A stretch of 64,000 bases of DNA from JAWKRB01 sp041389885. GTDB lineage: Bacteria > Myxococcota_A > Polyangia > Polyangiales > Ga0077539. The stretch is taken from positions 62,001-126,000 of the forward strand of contig JAWKRB010000018.1 of the NCBI GenBank assembly GCA_041389885.1, written 5' to 3'. The notes under the pieces were generated by a model that saw only the letters and a list, made by a program, of their open reading frames with translations, did no database searches and was not told where the DNA came from. The position numbers were made by a program, and so were the translations under genes. Shown here in pieces: positions 17,409-25,874 of this stretch (position 1 is the stretch's first letter; every line of letters starts with the position of its first letter).

Positions 17409-17693
17409 CGCGCGGTCGGGCGCCGTGCGGCGTCGGGAGACCACGCGCCCACGCTTCCCCTCACTCAGCCGTCATCGCTTGCCTACATCCGGTGACCGCG
17501 CACCGCCATTTCGTCACCGCGTCACCGCTGTACGCGCATCGGAGGTGGGGTCCTGCGGTGGTCACCGAGGGTGCGTGTTTTGGCACCTGGGACCACCGAT
17601 ATAAGCGTGTTGGGCGTCGTTGTGGGCATGCCCCGCGTTCCTGATGATCGACTCAAGCCAATGAGTGGTCACCACGCAGAGAAGGGCGGGACG
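17409..17693. other. Non-coding region upstream of the large lipoprotein
   Basis: About 285 bp with no credible ORF. It is less GC-rich near 17570-17660 than the flanking genes, as expected for a promoter region. It holds a cluster of GTCACC/GGTGAC elements at about 17491-17530, two of them in direct orientation, which could bind a regulator. No clear -35/-10 pair is assigned. A purine-rich GAAGGGCGGG precedes ATG 17694. Confidence 0.4.
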
Positions 17694-20600
17694 ATGGAAC
17701 GCAACGACAAGACGGTAGCGCGCGGAGACTCGACGCGCCTCGGGATGTGGGCGGTGGCGCTCACCTCGCTGTTGGTCGCATGCGCCTCGGATCAGCCCCG
17801 CCCCGCAGGCGGGACTCAGCCGGTGGTCGTCGACCTCGACGCGAGCGCGCCCCTCGACGCCGGCTCCGGCGCCGCGCCGCGGAGCGTGTGCGTCGACGAC
17901 GACGGCGACGGCTTCGGCGTCGGCTGCGCCCGAGGCGCCGACTGCGACGACGCCGACCCCAGCATGACCGACGGCTGCTACCGCTGCGCGCTGCCGGCCA
18001 CCGACTGCGCCTGCGACGACGGCGCGGCGCCCATCGGCTGCGACCTCGAGAGCGACACGTCGCGCTCGCTCACCGGCGCCTGCCACCCCGGCCAGCGCAC
18101 CTGCGTGGGCGGCCGCTGGAGCCGCTGCGAGCCCTACCGCGGGGCGCAGCGCTACGTCGGCGCGGTGTCGGCCTGCGGAGGCTCCTGCCTCGCGGGCTGC
18201 CACCATCAGGTGATCTGCCCCGAGGCTGGCGAGCCCTTCGACGCCGAGTGCGAAGACGTGGAGCACGGCTCCTTCGCGCCGTCGGTCTTCTGCCCCCCGT
18301 CGACCGCCCCGGGCGGCGTGCAGGCGACCTGCGACGGCACCGGCGCGGGCTACGTTCGCACCGCGGTGAACTTCCCCTTCATCGACGCCTGCGGCGCCCC
18401 GGGCGCGCTGCGGCTGCTCACCGGCGCGAACAACGCCGTGGCGACCGACACCATCCCCTTCCCCTTCGAGTTCTACGGCGACGTGCGGACCTCGCTGCAG
18501 ATCGGCTCCAACGGCACGATCGGCTTCCCCTCGACGAGCGGCGCCGGCGTCTCTGAGCCCCTCGCGCTGACCTCGCGCCGCTTCGCCGTCATGCCCTTCT
18601 GGGACGACCTCGTCGCCACCGGCGGCGTGTGCGTCGCGACGTACGGCATCGCGCCCAACCGCCAGTACGTGGTCGAGTGGCTCAACGCCCGCTTCAACGC
18701 CACGGGCGACACCTCGCGCCTGACCTTCGAGGCGATCTTCAGCGAGGGGTCGAACACCATCGACTTCGCGTACCACACCACCGACAGCAGCACCGCGGCG
18801 GCGCGGGTCACCGGCAGCCAGGCGGCCATCGGCCTCATCGGCGCCGACAACAGCCAGACCGACCAGTACGCGTACCGCCTCGCTGGGTCGGTCGCCGCCG
18901 GCCGCCGCCTGCGCTGGACCCCGAGCGGCCCCGGCGGCCGCTGCGTGACCGGTCGCTTCGTGCAGACCGTCGTCGCGACCTGCGAGAACCCCAACGAGAT
19001 CCCCGTGTGGGACATGATGAACCTCTCGGGCTCCGTCGCCCCCGGCGGCGCGGTGCTGCTCTCGGTGAAGACCGCCGACAGCCCCGCGGAGCTCAGCGCG
19101 GCGCCCGCGGTGCTCCTCCCGCAGCTCGACGCGGTCGGCGGCAACGTGCCGACGCACATCCCGCTCACGGGTCAGCTCCGCGCGGCGGACCCCCGCCTCG
19201 CCCTCGACCGTCGCCCGGTGATGCAGCTCACCGCGATGCTCCACCCGTCGGCGGACCGCCGTCAGCCCTCGGTGCTTGGGGCGCTTGAGTTCCAGTACAT
19301 CTGCGTGCCCAACGAGCAGCTCACGAGCTGCACCTCGGGGCAGCCCTGCAGCGTCGGCGGGAGCACCTGCCGCCGCGGCGTCACGAACTGCGAGAACAGC
19401 GCGGGCGGCCGCCCCTACGAGGTCTGCGTGGAGGCGGGCCGCGAGGACCCTGGCACCTCGTGCGGCAACGGCCGCGTGTGCAACAACGACGGCGACTGCG
19501 TGGCCTGCAGCGAGGGCGCGGCGTGCACCATCCCGGGTGAGGCCTGCACGCAGGGGCGCGTGAGCTGCTCGACCGGCGAGCCCCGCTGCATCGCGGTGGG
19601 CCAGCTCCCGCCGGGGACGGTGTGCGGCGGCAACATCGCCACCTACCAGCGCAGCAACTCCACCTTCGACTGGATCGACGCCTGCAACGCGCCGGGCCGG
19701 GAGCTCTGGCTCATCGGCGGCAGCAACCGCACGCAGGAGGTCACCCTCCCCTTCGACCTCACGCTCTTCGGCTCGGCTCGCCGCGACCTCACGATCTCGC
19801 AGAACGGCGTGCTGGGCTTCCCCACCGCGTCGCCGTCCGACTTGAACGCCGCGCTGCCGAACACGGTGCTCGGCGACGCGATCCTCCCCTTCTGGGACTC
19901 GCTGCTCACCCCCACCGGCGTCTGCACCGCGGTCGTCGGCGCCGAGCCGCACCGACGCTTCGTGGTGCAGTACAACAACGCGCAGATCAACGGCGTGGCG
20001 GGCAGCGCGCTCAACTTCGAGGTGGTGCTCTCTGAGTCCACCAACGCCGTCGACGTGATCTATCACAGCATGACCGGCACCGGCGATCGCCCCTCGGGCT
20101 CGTCGGCCACCATCGGCATCCAGCGCGCGGACGGCGCCTTCTTCGACCAGGTCTCGCACAACACCGCGGGCGCCGTGGGCACCGGGACGACGATCCGCTG
20201 GACCACGAACGTCACGGGCGTCTGCGACCCCCGCGGCGTGTGCGTCCCCTGCTCGCCGGGCGTGGCGTGCAACGCGAACGGCATCTGCGCGCTCGGCACG
20301 CAGACCTGCACCGCGGGCATCGCGATGTGCATCCCCACCGGCCGCCGCGCGGCGACGCCCGAGGCCTGCAACGGCGTCGACGACGACTGCGACGGCATCG
20401 TCGACGAGGACTGCCGCCCCTGCGTGCAGGCCGTCGGCGGGACCACCACCCGCGCGACCCAGACCGTGTGGGAGATCAACCGCGGCACCGGCCCGATCTG
20501 CTGGGGCTTTCAGACCGCGCGACACGGCGACGCGATCGAGTACAGCTACACCTCGATCCCCCCCACCACCGACCCCGGCTGGGCCCCGCACGGCAACAAC

Positions 20601-23069
20601 ATCTACTTCGCCGACCCCTCGACGCTCTGCGGGGTCTGCAACTGCCGCTACGGCGGCGACTTCACGCACTTTCAGACCTCGTTCGTGCTGCCCCCCGGGT
20701 ACAACGCCTCGAGCCTGCGCATCCAGGTCGGCAGCGTCGACGACGGCGTGCGCATGACGGTCTTCAACAACCGCTACCCCAACGGCATCGTCGACCCGGG
20801 CAGCTACGCGTACTTCCCCGCGGGCGGCTCGACGGACCTCGCGGCGTACCTCGCGCCCGGGCCGAACCGCATCGTGCTCACCCACGTCGACGACTGCTGC
20901 CGCGAGCGGATCATCCGCGGCGTGAGCATCGTCCTCAACGACGAGCCCCTGGTGGCCTGCACCGACATCACGAACCCCACGCAGTGCCTGCCCGGCTGGG
21001 CCGACTGCGACGGCAACGCGATGAACGGCTGCGAGGAGAACCTCGCGAACTCGACCTTCGCGTGCGGCGCCTGCGGCGTCTCCTGCGGCAGCGGGTGGTG
21101 CGACAACGGCACCTGCCGCGCGAGCTCGTGCAACAACAACGTGCGCGACGGCAACGAGTCCGACGTGGACTGCGGCGGCTCCTGCGGCCCCTGCAACTCC
21201 TGCCTGGCCTGCGCGCGCAACAGCGACTGCGCCTCGGGCATGTGCCTCGACGGGCAGTGCGGCTTCGTCGCCGAGCGCTACCTCGACTGGCGCTCGCAGT
21301 GCTCGGGCATCGGCGGCACCGAGCAGCTCGTGGTGCGCGACATGCCGGCCGGCGAGTACCGCATCGAGGCGCTCCCCAGCGCCGGCGCGAACGGCGCGGT
21401 GAACCCTCCCAGCTCGGGCTGGTCGTGGCGCCTCGACGGCGACTGCGCGGGCCTCTCGGTGCCCGCCCTCGGGCAGACGCCGAGCTTCGCGACCCGCGAG
21501 GCGGCCTACTCCGCGCTCCCCCAGACCACCACCTCGGCGAACTGGGCCGGCGGCACGATGACCTGCCGCTTTCAGGACGCCGACTGCCGCGACAACCAGG
21601 GCGGCGTGTACTTCAGGCTCACGATGGCCTGCGCCCCGCTCCCCGACCGCTGCGCCCCCGGCACGGCGGACTGCGACCGCAACCCCACCAACGGCTGCGA
21701 GGTGAACATCGCCTCGTCCCTCGGCGCCTGCGGCGCGTGCGGGCGGGCCTGCCCGTCGGCCGCCAACGCGGTCGCGACCTGCACGGCCGGGGCCTGCGGC
21801 TTCACCTGCGCCGCGGGCTGGGCCGACTGCGACGGCGACGCGTCCAACGGCTGCGAGGCCAACCTCGCGAGCGACACGGGCAGCTGCGGCACCTGCGGCA
21901 ACGTGTGTCAGAGCGGTAGCCGCGGCGCCGCGCAGTGCGTGAGCGGCGCGTGTCGCCTGCTCTGCGAGACGGGCTACTCCGACTGCGACGGCGACGCGTC
22001 CAACGGCTGCGAGGCGCGCAGCTCCAACGACCCGACGAACTGCGGCGGCTGCGGCATCACCTGCAGCGCGCCGAACGCGCAGTCGACCTGCACCAACGGC
22101 GCCTGCACCCTCGGCGCCTGCGTGGGCTCCTTCAGGAACTGCGACGGCAACCTGGTCAACGGCTGCGAGCGCGACACCGGCAGCGACGTGAACAACTGCG
22201 GACTCTGCGGCAACCGCTGCCCTGCACGGAGCAACGCGGCCACGACCTGCACCGCGGGCGGCTGCGGGTTCACCTGCAACCCCGGCTGGGCCGACTGCGA
22301 CGGCAACCCCACCAACGGCTGCGAGGTCAACCTCAACACGTCCACGAGCAACTGCGGCGCCTGCGGCAACGTCTGCTCCAACCCGCACGGCGGGGCCGTG
22401 TGCACCGCGGGCACCTGCGGGATCTCCACCTGCAGCTCGGGCTACTCGAACTGCGACGGCGAGGTCGGCAACGGCTGCGAGACGAACACCCGCAACAACG
22501 TGAACCACTGCGGCGGCTGCGGGCGCGTCTGCTCGCTGCCCAACGCGACGCCGCGCTGCGGCAGCAGCGTCTGCAAGATCAGCACGTGCAACGCCAACTT
22601 CGGCAACTGCAACAACAACAACAACGACGGCTGCGAGGCCTCGCTGCTCAACGACAACAACAACTGCGGGGCCTGCGGCGCGCGCTGCGGCTCGGGGCGC
22701 GCGTGCGCCAACGGCACCTGCGTGCGCACCGGCACCCCGCGCTTCACGCTCACCTGGGACCGGGTCGGCGACATGGACCTCCGCGTGACGCCGCCCTGCG
22801 GCACCGAGGTCTCGTACCAGCGCACCTCGGCGTGCAACGGCACGCTCGACGCCGACGCGACGAACTCGACCGGGCCGGAGAACATCTTCTTCACCAGCAG
22901 CGCCGCGCGCGGGACCTACAGCGTCTGCGTCTCGCCGCACAGCATCTCGGGGCCGACCAACTGGACCCTGCGGATCTACAACGGCAACACGCTGGTTCGC
23001 ACCGAGACGGGGACCTCGACGAGCTCCCTGGGCAACGGCTGCTCGCAGACGATCAGCTTCAACTACTGA
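17694..23069 (+). CDS. Giant modular Cys-rich lipoprotein with NIDO-like domains and NGCE repeats
   Basis: 1791 aa from ATG 17694, which precedes the lipoprotein signal MWAVALTSLLVACAS. Modules in order: an Asp/Cys-rich segment (DDDGDGFGVGC); two related NIDO-like domains at about 220-412 and 644-836 (FPFEFYGDVRTSLQIGSNG, then LPFDLTLFGSARRDLTISQNG), each after short Cys-rich units; and one MopE motif (GVDDDCDGIVDEDC) near 895. A beta domain follows at about 920-1085. Next come eight repeats of the type GWADCDGxxxNGCE...CGxCGxxC, and last a YfaP/DUF2135-like C-terminus (TLTWDRVGDMDLRVTPP) at about 1680-1791. It is a surface or secreted protein, probably adhesive or structural and stabilised by many disulfides. 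Exact role unknown. Confidence 0.85.
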   Translation: MERNDKTVARGDSTRLGMWAVALTSLLVACASDQPRPAGGTQPVVVDLDASAPLDAGSGAAPRSVCVDDDGDGFGVGCARGADCDDADPSMTDGCYRCALPATDCACDDGAAPIGCDLESDTSRSLTGACHPGQRTCVGGRWSRCEPYRGAQRYVGAVSACGGSCLAGCHHQVICPEAGEPFDAECEDVEHGSFAPSVFCPPSTAPGGVQATCDGTGAGYVRTAVNFPFIDACGAPGALRLLTGANNAVATDTIPFPFEFYGDVRTSLQIGSNGTIGFPSTSGAGVSEPLALTSRRFAVMPFWDDLVATGGVCVATYGIAPNRQYVVEWLNARFNATGDTSRLTFEAIFSEGSNTIDFAYHTTDSSTAAARVTGSQAAIGLIGADNSQTDQYAYRLAGSVAAGRRLRWTPSGPGGRCVTGRFVQTVVATCENPNEIPVWDMMNLSGSVAPGGAVLLSVKTADSPAELSAAPAVLLPQLDAVGGNVPTHIPLTGQLRAADPRLALDRRPVMQLTAMLHPSADRRQPSVLGALEFQYICVPNEQLTSCTSGQPCSVGGSTCRRGVTNCENSAGGRPYEVCVEAGREDPGTSCGNGRVCNNDGDCVACSEGAACTIPGEACTQGRVSCSTGEPRCIAVGQLPPGTVCGGNIATYQRSNSTFDWIDACNAPGRELWLIGGSNRTQEVTLPFDLTLFGSARRDLTISQNGVLGFPTASPSDLNAALPNTVLGDAILPFWDSLLTPTGVCTAVVGAEPHRRFVVQYNNAQINGVAGSALNFEVVLSESTNAVDVIYHSMTGTGDRPSGSSATIGIQRADGAFFDQVSHNTAGAVGTGTTIRWTTNVTGVCDPRGVCVPCSPGVACNANGICALGTQTCTAGIAMCIPTGRRAATPEACNGVDDDCDGIVDEDCRPCVQAVGGTTTRATQTVWEINRGTGPICWGFQTARHGDAIEYSYTSIPPTTDPGWAPHGNNIYFADPSTLCGVCNCRYGGDFTHFQTSFVLPPGYNASSLRIQVGSVDDGVRMTVFNNRYPNGIVDPGSYAYFPAGGSTDLAAYLAPGPNRIVLTHVDDCCRERIIRGVSIVLNDEPLVACTDITNPTQCLPGWADCDGNAMNGCEENLANSTFACGACGVSCGSGWCDNGTCRASSCNNNVRDGNESDVDCGGSCGPCNSCLACARNSDCASGMCLDGQCGFVAERYLDWRSQCSGIGGTEQLVVRDMPAGEYRIEALPSAGANGAVNPPSSGWSWRLDGDCAGLSVPALGQTPSFATREAAYSALPQTTTSANWAGGTMTCRFQDADCRDNQGGVYFRLTMACAPLPDRCAPGTADCDRNPTNGCEVNIASSLGACGACGRACPSAANAVATCTAGACGFTCAAGWADCDGDASNGCEANLASDTGSCGTCGNVCQSGSRGAAQCVSGACRLLCETGYSDCDGDASNGCEARSSNDPTNCGGCGITCSAPNAQSTCTNGACTLGACVGSFRNCDGNLVNGCERDTGSDVNNCGLCGNRCPARSNAATTCTAGGCGFTCNPGWADCDGNPTNGCEVNLNTSTSNCGACGNVCSNPHGGAVCTAGTCGISTCSSGYSNCDGEVGNGCETNTRNNVNHCGGCGRVCSLPNATPRCGSSVCKISTCNANFGNCNNNNNDGCEASLLNDNNNCGACGARCGSGRACANGTCVRTGTPRFTLTWDRVGDMDLRVTPPCGTEVSYQRTSACNGTLDADATNSTGPENIFFTSSAARGTYSVCVSPHSISGPTNWTLRIYNGNTLVRTETGTSTSSLGNGCSQTISFNY
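20985..21116 (+). repeat. First, isolated copy of the NGCE Cys-rich repeat
   Basis: Encodes a unit beginning CLPGWADCDGNAMNGCEE and ending in DNGTC within the giant lipoprotein. It is separated from the seven clustered copies by a different Cys-rich unit (GNESDVDCGGSCGPC) and a beta domain. Confidence 0.8.
21651..22721 (+). repeat. Seven tandem NGCE Cys-rich repeats (about 150 bp each)
   Basis: Consecutive units share C-x(2)-G-(W/Y/F)-x-(D/N)-C-D/N, NGCE (DGCE in the last copy), CGxCGxxC and a terminal C-x(2-4)-G-x-C. The third and sixth units share GWADCDG and the fourth is GYSDCDG. The last unit is degenerate and Asn-rich (FGNCNNNNNDGCE). The units are diverged at DNA level, so the array is old rather than freshly expanded. 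Confidence 0.85.
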
Positions 23070-23099
23070 GCCCGCGCGCTCCCGCTCCGCGCGGCGCTC
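23068..23099. terminator. Long hairpin between convergent genes
   Basis: GAGC-CCGCGCG (23068-23078) pairs with CGCGCGG-C-GCTC (23088-23099), eleven pairs with one bulged C and a 9-base loop. It includes the end of the giant lipoprotein gene and reaches the 3' end of the opposing gene, so it probably stops both transcripts. Confidence 0.5.
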
Positions 23100-23715
23100 A
23101 CATCGCCGCGCGGCAGAGCCCTCCTCCACACGACAGCCCCCTGAAGCACACCGTCGACCCCGCGCAGCACGACTGCCCCGGGCCCCCGCAGGGGACGCAC
23201 GCGCCCGAGACGCAGAGCAGGCTCGGGAGGCACGGCGTCGCGCTCGCGCAGCAGGGGCCGCCGCTCGCGCCGCAGGTGACCGTCGCCTCGCAGCGTCCGC
23301 TCAGGCACGAGTTACCTGGCCCGCACGCGGCCACGCCGCAGCAGGGCTGTCCCACGGCGCCGCAGCTCGCGACCTCGGCGCACACGCCTCCGCGGCACTC
23401 GCTCCCGCGGTTGCAGCGCGCGGGGCTGCAGCAGATCGCGCCCGGCACGCCGCATCCCGTCTGAGGCGCGCCCGCGTCGACGAGCGCGCCGAGGTCCGCG
23501 GGCGCGTTGACGACGTCGAAGGGCTGGGCCGAGGCGTCGAGGAGCCCGCTCTTGTCGGGGTAGTCGTCCCAGTTGACGCCGACGATGTCCTCGGGGGGCG
23601 CGAGGTCTGTGGTGCCTGAGATCACGGCGTCTCCGCCGTCTGCGGGCACGGCGATCGCGCACCCCGCGATGCCGAGCACCGCGAAGCAGACCGCGTGTCG
23701 TGGAGCGAGGCGCAC
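23098..23715 (-). CDS. Secreted Cys-rich lipoprotein-like protein
   Basis: 205 aa from GTG 23715; an upstream in-frame extension exists but is unlike protein. The signal region is HAVCFAVLGIAGCAIAV, with a likely lipidated Cys. After a short acidic region come repeated four-Cys units: CGVPGAICCSPARC, CGAVGQPCCGVAACGPG, CGASGGPCCASATPC and CGGPGQSCCAGSTVC. Each has a CC pair, as in small secreted knottin-like modules. No known family is assigned. It converges on the giant lipoprotein, with a shared hairpin between them. Confidence 0.7.
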   Translation of the reverse strand: MRLAPRHAVCFAVLGIAGCAIAVPADGGDAVISGTTDLAPPEDIVGVNWDDYPDKSGLLDASAQPFDVVNAPADLGALVDAGAPQTGCGVPGAICCSPARCNRGSECRGGVCAEVASCGAVGQPCCGVAACGPGNSCLSGRCEATVTCGASGGPCCASATPCLPSLLCVSGACVPCGGPGQSCCAGSTVCFRGLSCGGGLCRAAM

Positions 23716-23747
23716 CCCCGCACTGTACGACGCTCTCGCTCCAGGCG

Positions 23748-24350
23748 TCAGCGCGGCGCCGCCGGAGGTACGGCCACCATGCCCGGCGGCGCGGTCTGGT
23801 TCGCGCCCGTGGCGTTCGCGCGGAGCCGCTCCTCGATGCGCTGCCGCACGGCCGCGCCCTCCTGCTCCGCGGACGCGCGTCGAGTCAGGGCCTCGAGGCG
23901 CGCGCGCCCGATGCCCGCCGGCGCCGTGGCCGCGTGGCCGTCGGCGAAGCGAACGTAGGTCTCCCACTCCGCGCGCGCCTGATCCCAGCTCCCGCCGGCC
24001 TCGTGGAGCTGCGCCATCGCGATGCGCGCGCGGGTCTGGTGCGGCTCGTCTGCGGCCACCGTGGCGAGCCTCAGGGCCTCTCGAAAGAAGCCCTGCGCCG
24101 AACCCGCGTCGCCCCGCGCGGCGGCGACGTAGCCCAGATAGAGCTGCGGGAGCGCGCTCGCCCCGTCGAGGCGCGCGGCCTCGCGAAACGCCGCGGTCGC
24201 CTCGTCCCAGGCCTGGCGGCGATACGCCTCGACGCCGCGGAGCACCGACTGGTCTCGAGGTGAAGGCGCGCGCGCCGCGGGCGCTGGCGCGGTCTGCGCG
24301 AGCGCCCCCGCGGGCGCCGTGAGCAACAGGGCGAGGACGAGCGTGCGCAT
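23748..24350 (-). CDS. Secreted TPR-like protein
   Basis: 200 aa with a cleavable signal peptide (MRTLVLALLLTAPAGALAQ). Two to three TPR-like helix pairs follow: GVEAYRRQAWDEATAAFREAARLDG, LGYVAAARGDAGSAQGFFREALRL and a third around AQLHEAGGSWDQARAEWETYVRFA. The end is an Ala/Arg-rich helix and a Pro-rich tail. It is presumably a periplasmic adaptor; its partners are unknown. It sits upstream of the Cys-rich lipoprotein gene on the same strand with a 32-bp gap, so the two may be one transcript. Confidence 0.7.
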   Translation of the reverse strand: MRTLVLALLLTAPAGALAQTAPAPAARAPSPRDQSVLRGVEAYRRQAWDEATAAFREAARLDGASALPQLYLGYVAAARGDAGSAQGFFREALRLATVAADEPHQTRARIAMAQLHEAGGSWDQARAEWETYVRFADGHAATAPAGIGRARLEALTRRASAEQEGAAVRQRIEERLRANATGANQTAPPGMVAVPPAAPR

Positions 24351-24375
24351 GGGCGGACTATACCCGCTCGCGCGC

Positions 24376-25053
24376 TCACCGAGGAGAGCTCGAGAGGCTC
24401 CGCCACGCGTTGAGGACCTCGCGCAGCCGCTGGTCCCGCTCGGGCGATCGCCTGGCGTCGCGGTCGGGGTGCAGCGCGAGCACGAGGCTGCGGTAGCGCT
24501 CGCGCAGGGCCGCGGTGGTCGCGTCGGGGCCCAGGCCGAGCACCGCCAGCGCCTCTCGCCGCGAGGGGTCGACGCTCACCTCGACGCGGGCGCGCCGACG
24601 CGGCCGCCCCGAGAGAACCCTCGACGGGAGCATCGGCGAGAGCTCCGCGGCCCCCGCGGGGAGCGGGCGCATCGGGCTCAGGGTGATGGCCGCGTCCTCG
24701 AGGCCGAAGAGCGCGTCGAGGCGCAGCGCGCGCTGCTCGTGCACCAGCGCGTCCCTCGCGCGCGAAGAGAGCAGCCGGGCCGCGACGAGGCGCTGGCCGA
24801 TGCGCTGCGGCGACGGCTTCGCGCGGAGGGTGCGCTCGATGGTCTCGGGCTCGATCAGGCCCCGCGCGGAGGCGAGCTCCCCGAAGCAGGGGGGCTCGCC
24901 CTCGACCGCGCACACCTGACCGCGCCGGAGGTGGAGCACCCGGCGACGTCGCCCGTCGTCGAGCTCGAGGGAGGCGTCGAGGCGCGCGCGGTGACACGCG
25001 CCGAGGACGTCGCCGAGGGTGGTGTCGCGAAGTCGCGGAGGGGTCAGCTGCAC
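24376..25053 (-). CDS. DUF4388-like / J-domain protein
   Basis: 225 aa if started at GTG 25053. The frame is open to 25128, but the extra 25 residues look non-coding and would overlap the permease gene. The N-terminus (TLGDVLGACHRARLDASLEL, RRVLHLRRGQVCAVEGEP, FGELASARGLI, GQRLVAARLLS) resembles DUF4388-type modules common in myxobacterial regulators. The C-terminal 60 residues form a J domain (EALAVLGLGPDATTAALRERYRSLVLALHPDRDA) with the HPD tripeptide that stimulates Hsp70. It may link a signalling module to a chaperone. A second protein of this kind lies at 40823. Confidence 0.7.
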   Translation of the reverse strand: MQLTPPRLRDTTLGDVLGACHRARLDASLELDDGRRRRVLHLRRGQVCAVEGEPPCFGELASARGLIEPETIERTLRAKPSPQRIGQRLVAARLLSSRARDALVHEQRALRLDALFGLEDAAITLSPMRPLPAGAAELSPMLPSRVLSGRPRRRARVEVSVDPSRREALAVLGLGPDATTAALRERYRSLVLALHPDRDARRSPERDQRLREVLNAWRSLSSSPR

Positions 25054-25103
25054 GCGTCGAGGCGTAGCAACGCGAGCCGCGGGCGCACCAGTTCGAGGGA
25101 GCC

Positions 25104-25865
25104 TCAGCGGGTATGTTGCAGGTCCCACGCGAGGCGTGCCACGAGGGCCACGACGACCGCGAGCACCACGCCGCGCACGAAGCGGTCGCCGCCGCGAATG
25201 GTGAGCCGCGCGCCGATGGCGCCGCCGACCATCTGCGCGCCCGCCATCGGCAGCGCCACCGACCAGAGGACCTTGCCGTTCATCGCGAACACCAGCAGCG
25301 CCGCGAGGTTCGAGGCGAGGTTCACGACCTTCGCGTTGGCGCTCGCGCGCGAGAGCGCGTCGCCGAGGAGCGTCACCGAGGCCATGATCAGAAAGGTCCC
25401 GGTTCCTGGACCGAAGAAGCCGTCGTAGGCGCCGATGGCCAGCGCGATGGCGGCGGCGCGCAGCGAGCGCGTCGCGGGGTCGAGGGCGACCGCGGGCGTC
25501 GAGAGCTCCCGACGGAGCGCGAGCGCCGCGGCGACCGCCACCAGGAGCGCGAGGACGCGCGCGCGCAGCAGGCTCTTCGGGATCGCGAGCACCGCGTGCG
25601 AGCCGACGAGGGAGCCCGCGAAGCCCGACGCGAAGGCGAAGGGCGCGCGGCGAACGTCGACGTATCCCTTGCGCGCGAACTGAATCAGCGCAGAGAGCGA
25701 GCCCCAGGCCGACTGCCCCTTGTTGGTCCCGAGCACCACCGTCGGGTCGGGCAGCGCCCAGAGCAGCGCGGGCACGGTGACCAGGCCGCCCCCGCCCGCG
25801 ATGGCGTCGACGGTGCCCGCGAGGAGCGCCACCGCGCAGAGCGCACCGAGCTGGATCGCGTCCAA
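25104..25865 (-). CDS. TauE/SafE-family membrane permease
   Basis: 253 aa with about seven to eight hydrophobic helices. Family signatures are LLAGTVDAIAGGGGLVTVPALLW near the N-terminus, GTNKGQSAWGSLSA, and AYDGFFGPGTGTFLIMASVTLLG in the second half, which is the inverted repeat of the first. Members export or import sulfite, sulfoacetate or related anions across the inner membrane. The substrate cannot be told from sequence. It lies 9 bp downstream of hutH and may share its transcript. Confidence 0.9.
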   Translation of the reverse strand: MDAIQLGALCAVALLAGTVDAIAGGGGLVTVPALLWALPDPTVVLGTNKGQSAWGSLSALIQFARKGYVDVRRAPFAFASGFAGSLVGSHAVLAIPKSLLRARVLALLVAVAAALALRRELSTPAVALDPATRSLRAAAIALAIGAYDGFFGPGTGTFLIMASVTLLGDALSRASANAKVVNLASNLAALLVFAMNGKVLWSVALPMAGAQMVGGAIGARLTIRGGDRFVRGVVLAVVVALVARLAWDLQHTR

Positions 25866-25874
25866 GGCTCGGGC

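Noticed and set aside
17578..17600. TGGCAC element as a sigma-54 promoter before the giant lipoprotein
   Set aside because: The TGGCAC box is present, but no GC/TTGC element occurs at the required 5-base spacing.
17562..23129. Open minus-strand frame of 1855 codons opposite the giant lipoprotein
   Set aside because: It mirrors the Cys-rich gene, is built of Val/Ala/Gly/Arg repeats with no fold pattern, and arises because GC-only third positions on one strand leave the opposite frame without stops.
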